Assembly: GCA_016178785.1 (NCBI GenBank)
Contig: JACOSO010000035.1
Span: 24,239 to 88,238 of the forward strand
DNA from: Bacteroidota bacterium
Lineage (GTDB): Bacteria; Bacteroidota; Bacteroidia; Cytophagales; Cyclobacteriaceae
Length of the DNA stretch: 64,000 nucleotides
Reading direction: 5' to 3'
Part shown: piece after piece, positions 33,744 to 42,238 of the stretch
Layout: each line of letters opens with the position of its first letter
How positions within the stretch are numbered: position 1 is the first letter of the stretch
The notes under the pieces: generated by a model
Told to the model about the DNA's origin: nothing
Database searches by the model: none
The model's input: only the letters and a program-made list of their open reading frames with translations
Translations under genes and position numbers: made by a program

Positions 33744-34952
33744 TTAAAATAGATTTAAGAAACGCTTTGCTACTACCCTCACGATCCCATTTTTGATGTT
33801 GTTCTTTACTTCGAAATCCTTTTTCAGAGCAAGGCATTTTTCTTTTACTTCTTTCATGTTGGCCGGAGCGAGATAAGCGATCCAACCTGTGGAAAACTGA
33901 TCGATGTATTTCTTCAGGTTACCATACATCAGCGTGCTGGCATCCTCGCGATATTCGGCAATTTTATTTTTGAGATACGCTACATCTATCAACCTCGATT
34001 TCAAAATCTTCAATTCGCTATGTAAATGACGAAGTATCTTTTTTAGGTTGTCAGTAATTTGACGCTTGTCCCATTCGCGCAAGAGCGAGTCAAAGAGGAT
34101 ACTCCAGATGATATACACAAGAAAGCCGAGGAACAGAATTATGTAGAACGTAGGGCTTTGACTCCAGGGAGTTGCCTGAAGCCCCATCAGCGCTTTTGCA
34201 CTTTCTGTGTTGTTGGTGATGATCATTGCTAACAGAAAGTCAACGGTAAAAGTCACAGCAATCAATAACGATAAGAAGACCAGTTTAGCCCTATGTTTTA
34301 TTTCCAAAAGAATATGAAATGCCCAACCGAAAGCATAGAATACAAATGGAACAACGAACAAGAGATAATTGTATTGAAGTGCTTCAGCCAACTCACGAGC
34401 TCCAGGCATGATGCTTCCGGTTCCTTCGCCTTGCGAAATCCGCTCGGCTATCCCTTGAAAGTCAACATAGAGCGCTTTGAATGTGGCCGAGACGTAAAAG
34501 AAGAAAAGATAAATCGACAGCATTACCAGAATGAAAAGATTGAGAGAGAATTTGAGTGGGCTGAAGGTCTCCCCTTTTAGCTTCTCTTTGTCTTTCGATC
34601 TTGCTTCCCAGTTCTGAAGCAATTCTTTTTTGTATTTATCTATCTCTCTCTCCTTCGTTTTTATTTCACTCTCCACTTTCTCGTTGGCGTCTTCTTTTTC
34701 TTTCAACTTGGCTTCAAGCTCTTTGATCTGTTCGATGCGCGCTCTCCTATCTTCATCACTGAATCCGCTATAATTGCTCTCCACCAAATCACCGTTTAAA
34801 ATTCGATGAAGGTATGAGGCATATACATCGGGATCGCCTTTCGCGCTGCCCGAGCGCTCATAGCCGAAATCGTAAAGTCGAACACGGTCTACGTGAGGGA
34901 TGACTTTTACGTCATCTTTTTCCATTGTTTCCATAGCTGTTGCGGCATTCAT
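33744..34952 (-). CDS. Coiled-coil, four-helix membrane protein paired with the caspase lipoprotein
   Basis: A 402-residue protein with no recognised family. Residues 1-65 are soluble, with RVRLYDFGYERSG. Residues 70-125 are a charged coiled coil (ARIEQIKELEAKLKEKEDAN). Four membrane helices follow at about 134-155, 195-216, 223-245 and 268-289. Residues 290-402 are helical and basic (LKKILRHLHSELKILKSRLI). No signal peptide. The next gene, a vWA-caspase lipoprotein, begins at the very next base, so tight co-expression is expected. The protein may span the inner membrane and pass a cytoplasmic signal to the caspase partner; that is inference from layout only. Confidence 0.8.
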   Translation of the reverse strand: MNAATAMETMEKDDVKVIPHVDRVRLYDFGYERSGSAKGDPDVYASYLHRILNGDLVESNYSGFSDEDRRARIEQIKELEAKLKEKEDANEKVESEIKTKEREIDKYKKELLQNWEARSKDKEKLKGETFSPLKFSLNLFILVMLSIYLFFFYVSATFKALYVDFQGIAERISQGEGTGSIMPGARELAEALQYNYLLFVVPFVFYAFGWAFHILLEIKHRAKLVFLSLLIAVTFTVDFLLAMIITNNTESAKALMGLQATPWSQSPTFYIILFLGFLVYIIWSILFDSLLREWDKRQITDNLKKILRHLHSELKILKSRLIDVAYLKNKIAEYREDASTLMYGNLKKYIDQFSTGWIAYLAPANMKEVKEKCLALKKDFEVKNNIKNGIVRVVAKRFLNLF

Positions 34953-35415
34953 AAATCTAATTTACTTGACACTTTTCGCATCGGAAACGCATTCTCTTTA
35001 ATGTGGTTTATTTTGCCACAGTCAACACCTAATTGCCAACGAAGTGTATTTATGGTCGAGCAGTGTAGATTGAAATCAACAGCCGATTTCAGGATTTCAA
35101 TACTGCAAAAAAACCTGTGGAAATGAAATGCTCAGAGTTGAAAAAATGAAGAATGGCGTTTACTACCAAGTTATAACTGAATTTGATTTTGGCACTCTCG
35201 ATAACGATAAATATCCATCGCGGTTATGCTAAAGAGAATTATGCAAGTCAAGGTGAACCCAGGCCATACCAGCATTCGATGCTGATGCGCGACTGAACGT
35301 TCGCATTTCATTGTTGTTGGGTGCTCGCGCGAACTTAAACTCAGGGATTAAACCCATGGTTATTAAAATTCCATCACTTTGTATTTTTTATCACAGCGGT
35401 GATTTGATTTTCAGG
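34953..35415. other. Gene-free stretch
   Basis: No supported gene between the coiled-coil protein and the sigma factor. A 34-codon frame at 35128-35232 (+) contains VYYQVITEFDFGTLDNDKYP, which looks protein-like but has no family or context. A short atcac/gtgat hairpin is present near 35391-35403 without a convincing T-run on the coding strand. Confidence 0.45.
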
Positions 35416-36686
35416 CTAAGAACAAAGCTTTTGGCACAATTCGAGTTTGCGCTTTAGCAATTCAATTTCAGTAGTTGATTGAGTGTAGGTAATGGCTTCG
35501 GTGAAATATTTTTCTGCGATTAGTTTCTCTCCATTCATGATATAAAAATCTCCAATTGCAGACAGATAGAGATGATAACCATTAAGACCTTTAATTTTTT
35601 CCAACGCAGAAAGTCCCTCCATGGGCGTTTTCGCATATCCAATGGCAATGGCTTTATTAAACTCAACCATTGGCCCCGGTTTCATTTCGGAAAGTGTTTC
35701 GTATAATTTGAGTAGTTCTTTCCAGTTGGTATTCTTAAAATCGGAAGCAACTGTGTGGACAGAAGCAATCGCTGCTTCAACGTGATATTCGGTCAGTTGA
35801 CTTCCCAGAAATGATTCAAGGAGAAAAGTCATCCCACTCTCGATCAAAGGTCTGTTCCATTTCGTGCGATCTTGTTCTTGCAACAATATGATCAATCCCT
35901 TGTCGCTAAGTCGTGAAGGGAATCGAGCTACTTGGAGACACATCAGCGCAATTAGCGCTTTTACTTTCGGTAGATTTGTCTCCTGGTTTTGAATTAAAAG
36001 ATACGTGAGGCGCATGGCTTCTTCGCACAAATCTTCTCGCACCAGCATATCCGGATGACTGGAATTATAGCCTTCGTTGAACAAGAGATAAAGCACTTTT
36101 AATACGTTATCCAGTCTTGAAATCAGCTCTGATTTCGCAAGTACATCAAGACTGATCTGCTCCTCTTTTATTTTCTCTTTTGCCCGATAGATACGCTTTG
36201 TAATGGTGTCTTCTGAAGCCAGAAAAGCATGCGCGATTTCGAGTGAAGTGAGACCTCCTAATGTTTTAAGCGTCAGTGCAATTTGCGATTCTGACGGGAT
36301 CGATGGCAACAAACAAACATCATTCGAAGCACGCTATCCTGAATCTCTTCGTCACGAAACAATTGGTTCACTGTGCTCGACATCCCCCACTCGGATTTCA
36401 ATTCTTCTTGTAATTCTGCCTGAATTTTCGTTCGTGTTTGATTCGTTCTGATATAATCGATGGCTTTATTTTTAGCAACCTTATAAAGCCATGCCGATGG
36501 ATTTTGTGGAATGCCATGATAAGGCCAAACTTCCATGGCCTTTATAAGTGAGTCTTGAACGATATCTTGAGCAACGTCAAGCTGATCGGTGCCAAGCAGG
36601 CGTGTAAGTACTGAAGCCATCCTTCCCGACTCGTGACGGAAAAGATGGCTGATCAGTTGACGAACAGGAGTTTGCTCTTCTATCAT
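35416..36686 (-). pseudogene. ECF RNA polymerase sigma factor (SigJ/DUF6596 type), frameshifted
   Basis: The two halves of one sigma factor lie in different frames. The first (36686 to about 36303) carries region 2 (VAQDIVQDSLIKAMEVWPYH, NPSAWLYKVAKNKAIDYIR) and ends RMMFVCCH at His128. The second (from about 36302 to 35416) resumes with PSIPSESQIALTLKTLGGLT, region 4, and the long C-terminal TPR-like domain typical of the group. Joining CCH to PSIPSESQ restores the family pattern CCHP....Q.ALTL. The DNA at the junction, tgccatcgatcc, would be in frame with a second copy of catc, so loss of one unit of a four-base tandem repeat is a simple cause. The YCII partner lies 15 bases upstream. It may be a mutation, a sequencing error or a phase switch. 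Confidence 0.85.
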
Positions 36687-36701
36687 CAGGCATGCGCGAC
36701 T

Positions 36702-37046
36702 TTACATAGGTAGCTTCATCACCGGGCGCACTTCTACACGGCTGTTGTGCCTGAGGTCCGGGCAATCCTTGGCGAGAATAACGGCCTCATCAATATCCTT
36801 TGCTTTTACAATAAAATATCCACCCACTATTTCCTTCCCTTCTGCAAACGGCCCGTCAGTTACTAACTTTTTAGAGCCGCTCACTCCTTTTCCGGTTGGC
36901 TCAAGAGGCTCGCCACCTTCATAGCGTCCTTCTTTCTTCAATTTTTCAATCCATCCAAACCATTCTTGCATGTTTTGTTGCATGGCTTCGGGTGAACTCT
37001 GCGCAAGGTCGATGCCGCCTTTAAAAATGAACATAAACTTTTCCAT
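36702..37046 (-). CDS. YCII-related (DGPF) protein, sigma-factor partner
   Basis: A 114-residue YCII/DGPF-family protein: MEKFMFIFKGGIDLAQSSPE at the start, the family signature TDGPFAEGKEIVGGYFIVKA in the middle and EVRPVM at the end. Members usually sit directly next to ECF sigma factors of the SigJ/DUF6596 type, as here (15 bases). The biochemical role of the pair is not established. The partner sigma gene is frameshifted in this sequence, which would leave this protein without it. Confidence 0.9.
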   Translation of the reverse strand: MEKFMFIFKGGIDLAQSSPEAMQQNMQEWFGWIEKLKKEGRYEGGEPLEPTGKGVSGSKKLVTDGPFAEGKEIVGGYFIVKAKDIDEAVILAKDCPDLRHNSRVEVRPVMKLPM

Positions 37047-37154
37047 AAATGTTTTCGATTTAAGTTAAACAAAATTTACCCTATGACGGACGGGAATACC
37101 TGTAGCGGACAAAGCCTGAAAAAATATTTACTATTTAAGTCCATGTGAATCCTA

Positions 37155-37188
37155 TTGGACGGCCGTTTGCGTCTAAAATGTAGCTTTG
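37155..37188 (+). promoter_or_regulatory. Bacteroidota-type promoter of the AraC gene
   Basis: TTG (37155-37157), 23 bases, TAGCTTTG (37181-37188), within the TTG-N17-23-TAnnTTTG rule. The predicted start of transcription is about 20 bases before the TTG start codon at 37216. Confidence 0.55.
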
Positions 37189-37215
37189 CACTTCGTTTAA
37201 TAAATAAACAACGGC

Positions 37216-38340
37216 TTGAAGGATTTTATAGATCAGATTTTAGAGGTTATAATCTATGGCGGTATTGCTATCGGCTTATTTGTGTCATTGCTCCTTAATA
37301 ATAGGAACGCAAAGAGAAGCCGCGCGAACATTTTCCTTTCTGTACTATTGATTTCGCTTTCTTTCAGTATTACACATATTCTATTTGCAGGCCGGATTTT
37401 GGACAATCTTTCGGTCGAAGCTTATCCGGTAGGTGATCCCACTTTTTTACTCATTGCACCTCTCCTTTGGTTTTACATTCAGGAATTAACGGGCAACAAA
37501 GTGAAACTGTCGATTGCGTCAATTCTTCATTTTCTGCCGTTCTTATTTGTCATCTTTTGCTCTCTTTATTTTAGAAGCCGCCCTGATCAATCTATTCTTC
37601 ATATAGTGCAGGCCCAGCAAAAACTCGTTGTCATTGTCTTTTGGGTTTTCACATTGGCTCAGTTTACCGTTTATCAGGTTATCATTCGAAAGGGTTGGGT
37701 TAGCTATCAGAGCATAATTCAGCAGGAAGTTTCCAACACGGAAGATGTAAATATTGAATGGGTAAGATTCTTCTTGGGCGTATTCTGGCTGATCAACTTC
37801 TTCTTCCTATTCAGTTTATTTGCCGTTATTCACCTCGATTACATGAGGTGGCTGGGCAAAGTAATTGCACTGTTATTTTCGTTATCGATTTTTGCTCTGG
37901 GTTATAAGGGAATCCTGCAAAAGGAAGTATTTCACACAAGCGTTGGTGAGAGTACTTCAAACACCGATTCTTCTCTTGTCGAATCCGAAACAAGAAAAAT
38001 CGACATCGATCTTAAGAATCGATTGCTCGATTACATGGATGCCAAAAAGCCTTATCTCGATCCGGAACTCACGCTGAGCTGGCTTGCAAAAGAATTAAAT
38101 ATCAGCAGAAGTCAGCTTTCACAATTGATCAATGATGGCGTGGGCGATAACTTTTACAACTTCGTTAATAAATATCGGGTTGAGCAAGTCAAGAAATTCA
38201 TGAACGACTCTTCCATGAATAATTTGAATATGCTCGGGCTGGCTCTCGAAGCAGGATTTAAATCCAAATCGACATTCAACCTTATTTTCAAACGCTTCAC
38301 GGGGCTCACTCCCACGGAGTTCAGAAAGAATCTTTCTTAA
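37216..38340 (+). CDS. Membrane-bound AraC-family transcriptional regulator
   Basis: A 374-residue protein with about seven N-terminal membrane helices (residues 10-235, e.g. IIYGGIAIGLFVSLLLNNRN and FLLIAPLLWFYIQELTGNK) and a C-terminal AraC DNA-binding domain (about 270-374). The two helix-turn-helix units are LSWLAKELNISRSQLSQLIN and LGLALEAGFKSKSTFNLIFK, followed by FTGLTPTEFRKNLS. The start used is TTG at 37216; no ATG precedes the first helix. Such membrane AraC proteins are common in Bacteroidota and probably sense an envelope signal. The ABC transporter operon 226 bases downstream is a possible target. Confidence 0.9.
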   Translation: MKDFIDQILEVIIYGGIAIGLFVSLLLNNRNAKRSRANIFLSVLLISLSFSITHILFAGRILDNLSVEAYPVGDPTFLLIAPLLWFYIQELTGNKVKLSIASILHFLPFLFVIFCSLYFRSRPDQSILHIVQAQQKLVVIVFWVFTLAQFTVYQVIIRKGWVSYQSIIQQEVSNTEDVNIEWVRFFLGVFWLINFFFLFSLFAVIHLDYMRWLGKVIALLFSLSIFALGYKGILQKEVFHTSVGESTSNTDSSLVESETRKIDIDLKNRLLDYMDAKKPYLDPELTLSWLAKELNISRSQLSQLINDGVGDNFYNFVNKYRVEQVKKFMNDSSMNNLNMLGLALEAGFKSKSTFNLIFKRFTGLTPTEFRKNLS

Positions 38341-38402
38341 AAATTCGATTATGGGTTGACCAAACCGAGTGGTTGTCAATTCTGGCCAATCCCATATGCG
38401 TA

Positions 38403-38460
38403 AGGTGTCCTACGCCTATCTGCTTCGATATATAGGAGTAGGACACCTGCTTTCCTCCTT
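38403..38460 (+). terminator. Long hairpin after the AraC gene
   Basis: aggtgtcctac (38403-38413) pairs perfectly with gtaggacacct (38438-38448). After one mismatch the stem continues with cctat/ataGG for a further five pairs. gctttcctcctt follows. The arms are unusually long and perfect for a terminator. Confidence 0.6.
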
Positions 38461-38566
38461 AATCCTGCAAATCATTTAATCCTGATAAAAAAGGAGTCCA
38501 ACAGGATATTGGTAGACGACTGCCCTTCTCTAAGTAAGTAATGTTGCATCAAACATTATAAACCTT

Positions 38567-39262
38567 ATGGAAAAATCACTAATCGAGCTAAGTCATGTGA
38601 CTAAATCCTTCCCGGTAGCTGCGGGTATTTTTCAGGCATTGAAAGATGTCAACATTGAGATCGGACAAAATGAAATGATCGCCATTACGGGGAAATCCGG
38701 AAGTGGCAAATCTACTTTACTCAACATCCTAACCGGCATAGATAAGCCGACCAGTGGATCGGTCATCATCAATGGCGTACGCGTGGATAAACTTTCGGAA
38801 AGCGAGCTTGCCTCCTGGCGCGGGAAGAACATTGGAGTGGTGTTTCAGTTCTTTCAACTGCTTCCCACATTGACCATTGCAGAAAATGTCATGCTACCAA
38901 TGGATTTCTGCAACACGTATCCCAAAAAAGAAAGAAGAGAACGGGCTCTTGCATTGCTTGATCTAGTTGAGATTAAAGAGCAGGCCGATAAATTTCCTTC
39001 AGCCCTGTCAGGAGGTCAACAACAGCGAGCAGCGATAGCCCGCGCTTTGGCTAACGACCCTCCGATTATTGTGGCCGATGAACCTACCGGCAACCTTGAT
39101 TCGCAAACGGCACTTTCAATCATAAAGCTTTTCGCAACACTGGCTGCATCAGGAAAAACAGTAATTGTTGTTACCCATGAAAAAGAATTCTCGACCTGGT
39201 TTCATAATTCAATCGCTATTTCAGATGGAGTTATTGTTACCGAAAAAGAAGTTTTGGTTTAA
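38567..39262 (+). CDS. MacB/LolD-type ABC transporter ATPase
   Basis: A 231-residue ATPase with Walker A GKSGSGKSTLLNILTGI, Q-loop GVVFQFFQLLPTLTIAENVM, signature LSGGQQQRAAIARALAND and Walker B IIVADEPTGNLDSQTA, with the switch histidine in VVTHE. The NLDS pattern is that of the MacB/LolD/FtsE group. It precedes its permease (39280) by 17 bases on the same strand, forming a complete importer-less ABC unit at the inner membrane. Exported substrate unknown. Confidence 0.95.
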   Translation: MEKSLIELSHVTKSFPVAAGIFQALKDVNIEIGQNEMIAITGKSGSGKSTLLNILTGIDKPTSGSVIINGVRVDKLSESELASWRGKNIGVVFQFFQLLPTLTIAENVMLPMDFCNTYPKKERRERALALLDLVEIKEQADKFPSALSGGQQQRAAIARALANDPPIIVADEPTGNLDSQTALSIIKLFATLAASGKTVIVVTHEKEFSTWFHNSIAISDGVIVTEKEVLV

Positions 39263-39279
39263 CCATAAAAAGAGAAATT

Positions 39280-41682
39280 ATGCGAATCAGATATTTAAAA
39301 GTATTGCGCGACCTGACTTCCGATTACGGCAAGAATTTTATGCTCGTATTGGCTATCGCCATCGGAGTGTTTGGCATTGGAGTAATCCTTGGTGGCTACA
39401 GTGTTATCACCCGGGAAATGAAGAAGAATTACATGGGAACGATCCCCGCTTCAGCTACGCTCGAAATGAGGGACTCTATCCCCAAAGAACTGATGGAGAG
39501 TGTCAGATCGTTTCCGGGAATTAAAGACGCAGAACGACACGCTACCATTGTTGCCAGAATGAAAGTGGGAGAAAAATGGTATCCCCTGCTCCTCTTTGTT
39601 GTTGATGACTTTAACGACATGCGAACGAATAAATTCAATCGCATTTCAGGCGCTTTGGAGCCTCCTTCAAAAACAATGCTTGTTGAACGAACAGCGCTGG
39701 TCATGATGCAAGCGAAAGAAGGCGACAACATCGTAATCAAAACACCAAATGGCAATCCGGCAGAAGTCAAGATTTCAGGCATCGTCCATGATCCCGGGTT
39801 AGCGCCAGCGTGGCAAGAGCAAGCCGGTTACGCATACATTGCGCTCTCAACATTAGAGCAGCTTGGTGAAAACCCAGAGTTTGATCAACTAAGGATTTTG
39901 GTTGATGCGAACAACATGTCAGCACCACACATTCGGCAAAAGGCGAGTGAACTGGCAGATGCTTTGAACAAGCACGGCCATTTCGTAGAAGAAATTCAAG
40001 TTCCGCCTCCGGGCAAACATCCTCACCAGGGCCAGATGAATGCGGTGCTGACCATTTTCATTGTGTTTAGTTTTTTGACGCTCATCCTAGGCTCTATACT
40101 TGTTGCGACATCAATGCAGACGCTAATGGTTAAGCACGTGCGTCAGATTGGAATCATGAAAACGATTGGTGCGACTTCGGGCCAGATCACTGGCATCTAT
40201 TTTTTTATGATGATCCTGATTTGCCTGGTTGCAATGCTATTTGTTCCGCCAAGTCATGCTGCTGCTTCCTTATTATATAATCAAGTCGCTGCTTTACTTA
40301 ACCTCGAGATAACTGATCGCTCTATTCCTGTTATAGTACCGATCATACAAGTGATTGCCGGAATTTCAATTCCACTTATTGCGGCTGCATTCCCTGTCAT
40401 CCGAGGAAGTAAGATTTCTGTTCGCGCTGCACTTGATAATTATGGTTTGTCCAAGAAAGAAGAAAAGAAATCAACGGGCTCTTCAGCTATGGTGACAAAA
40501 TTCTTCGGAGAGACCATCAATCTTTCATTTCGAAATGTTTTTCGTCATCGTTCAAGATTGGTGATGACGATATCACTGTTGGCCGCAGGCGGTGCTATGT
40601 TTATGACTGCACTAAACGTATCGGAGGCATGGAACACGAACTTAAAGAGAATTTACAAGCAACGTCTGTATGATGTTGAACTGAAATTTAACAAAGCCAT
40701 CTATACAGATTCCCTGCTTGCTAAAATCAAAAGTGTACAGGGGGTGAAGGGCGTGGAAGCCTGGAGTTACTCGCCCACTGCACTGGTAAAGGAAAATTCA
40801 TTTGAAGTGACGAGTGCATATCCCGACAAAGGGCATGGCAGCTTCACAATTCAGGCGATGCCGGTACCTACAACAATGCTAAATCCTACAATAACATCAG
40901 GTCGCTGGCTGAATAATGCGAACGGCAACGATGCTTTGCTAAACCAGAACGCGAAAGCTATTGTGCCCAACATAAAAATAGGAGATAATATTTCACTAGC
41001 TGTCAACCGAAAACCAACAACTTGGCGAGTGATTGGATTTACCGAAGACGTTGGCTCTCCTGCTACTGTTTACGTTTCCATTGATGCATTTGCGAGACTT
41101 ACTAATTCATCAGGAAAAGTAAAGATGCTGCGCGTTGCCTATGATGACCGCTCCATACCGAATGTATCTCAAAAAAACCTGGAAATAGAAAAGCTTCTGG
41201 AAAAAGAGAATGTCCCGCTAAGTCAAAGTATTCCGGCATGGCTTCTTCAAAATGCAATCGCCTCTCACATGAAGGTACTAATCAATTCATTGTTGGCGAT
41301 GGCCGTGCTCATGGCTTTGGTAGGCACGTTAGGCCTGATGTCGACTATGAGCATGAATGTGATGGAGCGTACTCGTGAGATCGGTGTGATGCGCGCCATT
41401 GGTGCGACACCAAAGAAGATCAGGACTCTGATTGCGTGGGAAGGGTTGATCATAGGGACGCTTAGTTTGTTTGCTGCTTTTGCCCTGTCACTTCTCTTCT
41501 CTTCTCTGATGGGGAACTTCATTGGCAATATGTCTTTCCGAACTCCGCTTTCATTGACGATCTCTTTGACCGCCATGGCAATCTGGGTAGTGATTATCGG
41601 TGGCGGCTCTTATGCTGCTACGCTTTATCCTGCGAGAAGGGCGGGTAAGTTAAGCACTCGTGAGGCATTGGCTTACGAATAA
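39280..41682 (+). CDS. FtsX/LolE-type ABC permease
   Basis: An 800-residue permease. A first membrane helix (MLVLAIAIGVFGIGVILGGY) is followed by a periplasmic core. A central FtsX domain follows (VFSFLTLILGSILVATSMQT, QIGIMKTIGATSGQITGIYF), then a helix opening the second half (RLVMTISLLAAGGAMFMTAL), a second periplasmic domain, and a C-terminal FtsX domain ending ATLYPARRAGKLSTREALAY. This duplicated layout without a prefix differs from the MacB-like paralogues elsewhere in the window. With the ATPase directly upstream it forms a complete transporter. Confidence 0.92.
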   Translation: MRIRYLKVLRDLTSDYGKNFMLVLAIAIGVFGIGVILGGYSVITREMKKNYMGTIPASATLEMRDSIPKELMESVRSFPGIKDAERHATIVARMKVGEKWYPLLLFVVDDFNDMRTNKFNRISGALEPPSKTMLVERTALVMMQAKEGDNIVIKTPNGNPAEVKISGIVHDPGLAPAWQEQAGYAYIALSTLEQLGENPEFDQLRILVDANNMSAPHIRQKASELADALNKHGHFVEEIQVPPPGKHPHQGQMNAVLTIFIVFSFLTLILGSILVATSMQTLMVKHVRQIGIMKTIGATSGQITGIYFFMMILICLVAMLFVPPSHAAASLLYNQVAALLNLEITDRSIPVIVPIIQVIAGISIPLIAAAFPVIRGSKISVRAALDNYGLSKKEEKKSTGSSAMVTKFFGETINLSFRNVFRHRSRLVMTISLLAAGGAMFMTALNVSEAWNTNLKRIYKQRLYDVELKFNKAIYTDSLLAKIKSVQGVKGVEAWSYSPTALVKENSFEVTSAYPDKGHGSFTIQAMPVPTTMLNPTITSGRWLNNANGNDALLNQNAKAIVPNIKIGDNISLAVNRKPTTWRVIGFTEDVGSPATVYVSIDAFARLTNSSGKVKMLRVAYDDRSIPNVSQKNLEIEKLLEKENVPLSQSIPAWLLQNAIASHMKVLINSLLAMAVLMALVGTLGLMSTMSMNVMERTREIGVMRAIGATPKKIRTLIAWEGLIIGTLSLFAAFALSLLFSSLMGNFIGNMSFRTPLSLTISLTAMAIWVVIIGGGSYAATLYPARRAGKLSTREALAYE

Positions 41683-41698
41683 ATGTAGATGATAAATA

Positions 41699-41749
41699 AA
41701 AAGTGGTTAATGGTTATTCAATTTTGATTGATCGCCATTAATCACTTTT
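41699..41749. terminator. Bidirectional hairpin between convergent genes
   Basis: aaaagtggttaatgg (41699-41713) pairs with ccattaatcactttt (41735-41749), 15 pairs with a single G-U. It lies between the + permease and the - PLD-like gene, so it can terminate both. Its ttaatgg words resemble the gap elements elsewhere. Confidence 0.7.
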
Positions 41750-41782
41750 AAAGTTAAAAGTCGAAATTGATTTTTAACGGAA

Positions 41783-42220
41783 CTAATAATAATCGGTCAT
41801 GATTTTCCACAGTCTGTCGTATTCATTGACAAAGGATTTAATGGCTTCTTTCTCCTTGGCTATAATAATATTTTCTTGATTAAAACGCGCTGCACTGTTT
41901 GTCCAATTGTAGCTACCGGTGATTACCGTTCGTTCGTCAGCGATCATGAATTTGTGATGCATATGGTTGGTGCTCATATCCATCTTCACTTGAATTCCAT
42001 TTTTTGAAAGCAATCCGATATCCGATCCAACATCGTGTGTTTTGTCGTTGTCGGTAATGATGGTGACAGCTACTTTTCTTCGGTGAGCGTCAAGGATGGC
42101 TTGCGTGATCTGGTCATCACTGATCGTGAATACACATATTTTCAACTCCTGTATTGCATTTTTTATTTCGTTAATAATGGCGTTCCTACAGGCTTCTCCC
42201 GGACTGAAACAGACTTTCAT
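41783..42220 (-). CDS. Single-HKD phospholipase D-like protein
   Basis: A 145-residue protein of the PLD superfamily. It has one HKD motif, HHKFMIADERTVITGSYNWT (His88, Lys90, Asp95), with the usual GSYNWT continuation. Proteins of this size with one motif act as dimers, the best known being Nuc-type endonucleases; others cleave phospholipids. There is no signal peptide, so it is presumably cytoplasmic. It follows an ABC exporter gene by 18 bases on the same strand. Whether it cuts nucleic acid or lipid cannot be told from the sequence. Confidence 0.88.
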   Translation of the reverse strand: MKVCFSPGEACRNAIINEIKNAIQELKICVFTISDDQITQAILDAHRRKVAVTIITDNDKTHDVGSDIGLLSKNGIQVKMDMSTNHMHHKFMIADERTVITGSYNWTNSAARFNQENIIIAKEKEAIKSFVNEYDRLWKIMTDYY

Positions 42221-42238
42221 GGTTTTTAGCTATTAGAG

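Noticed and set aside
35128..35232. 34-codon + frame with a protein-like stretch
   Set aside because: Too short, no family and no neighbouring partner; could be a gene remnant but cannot be supported.
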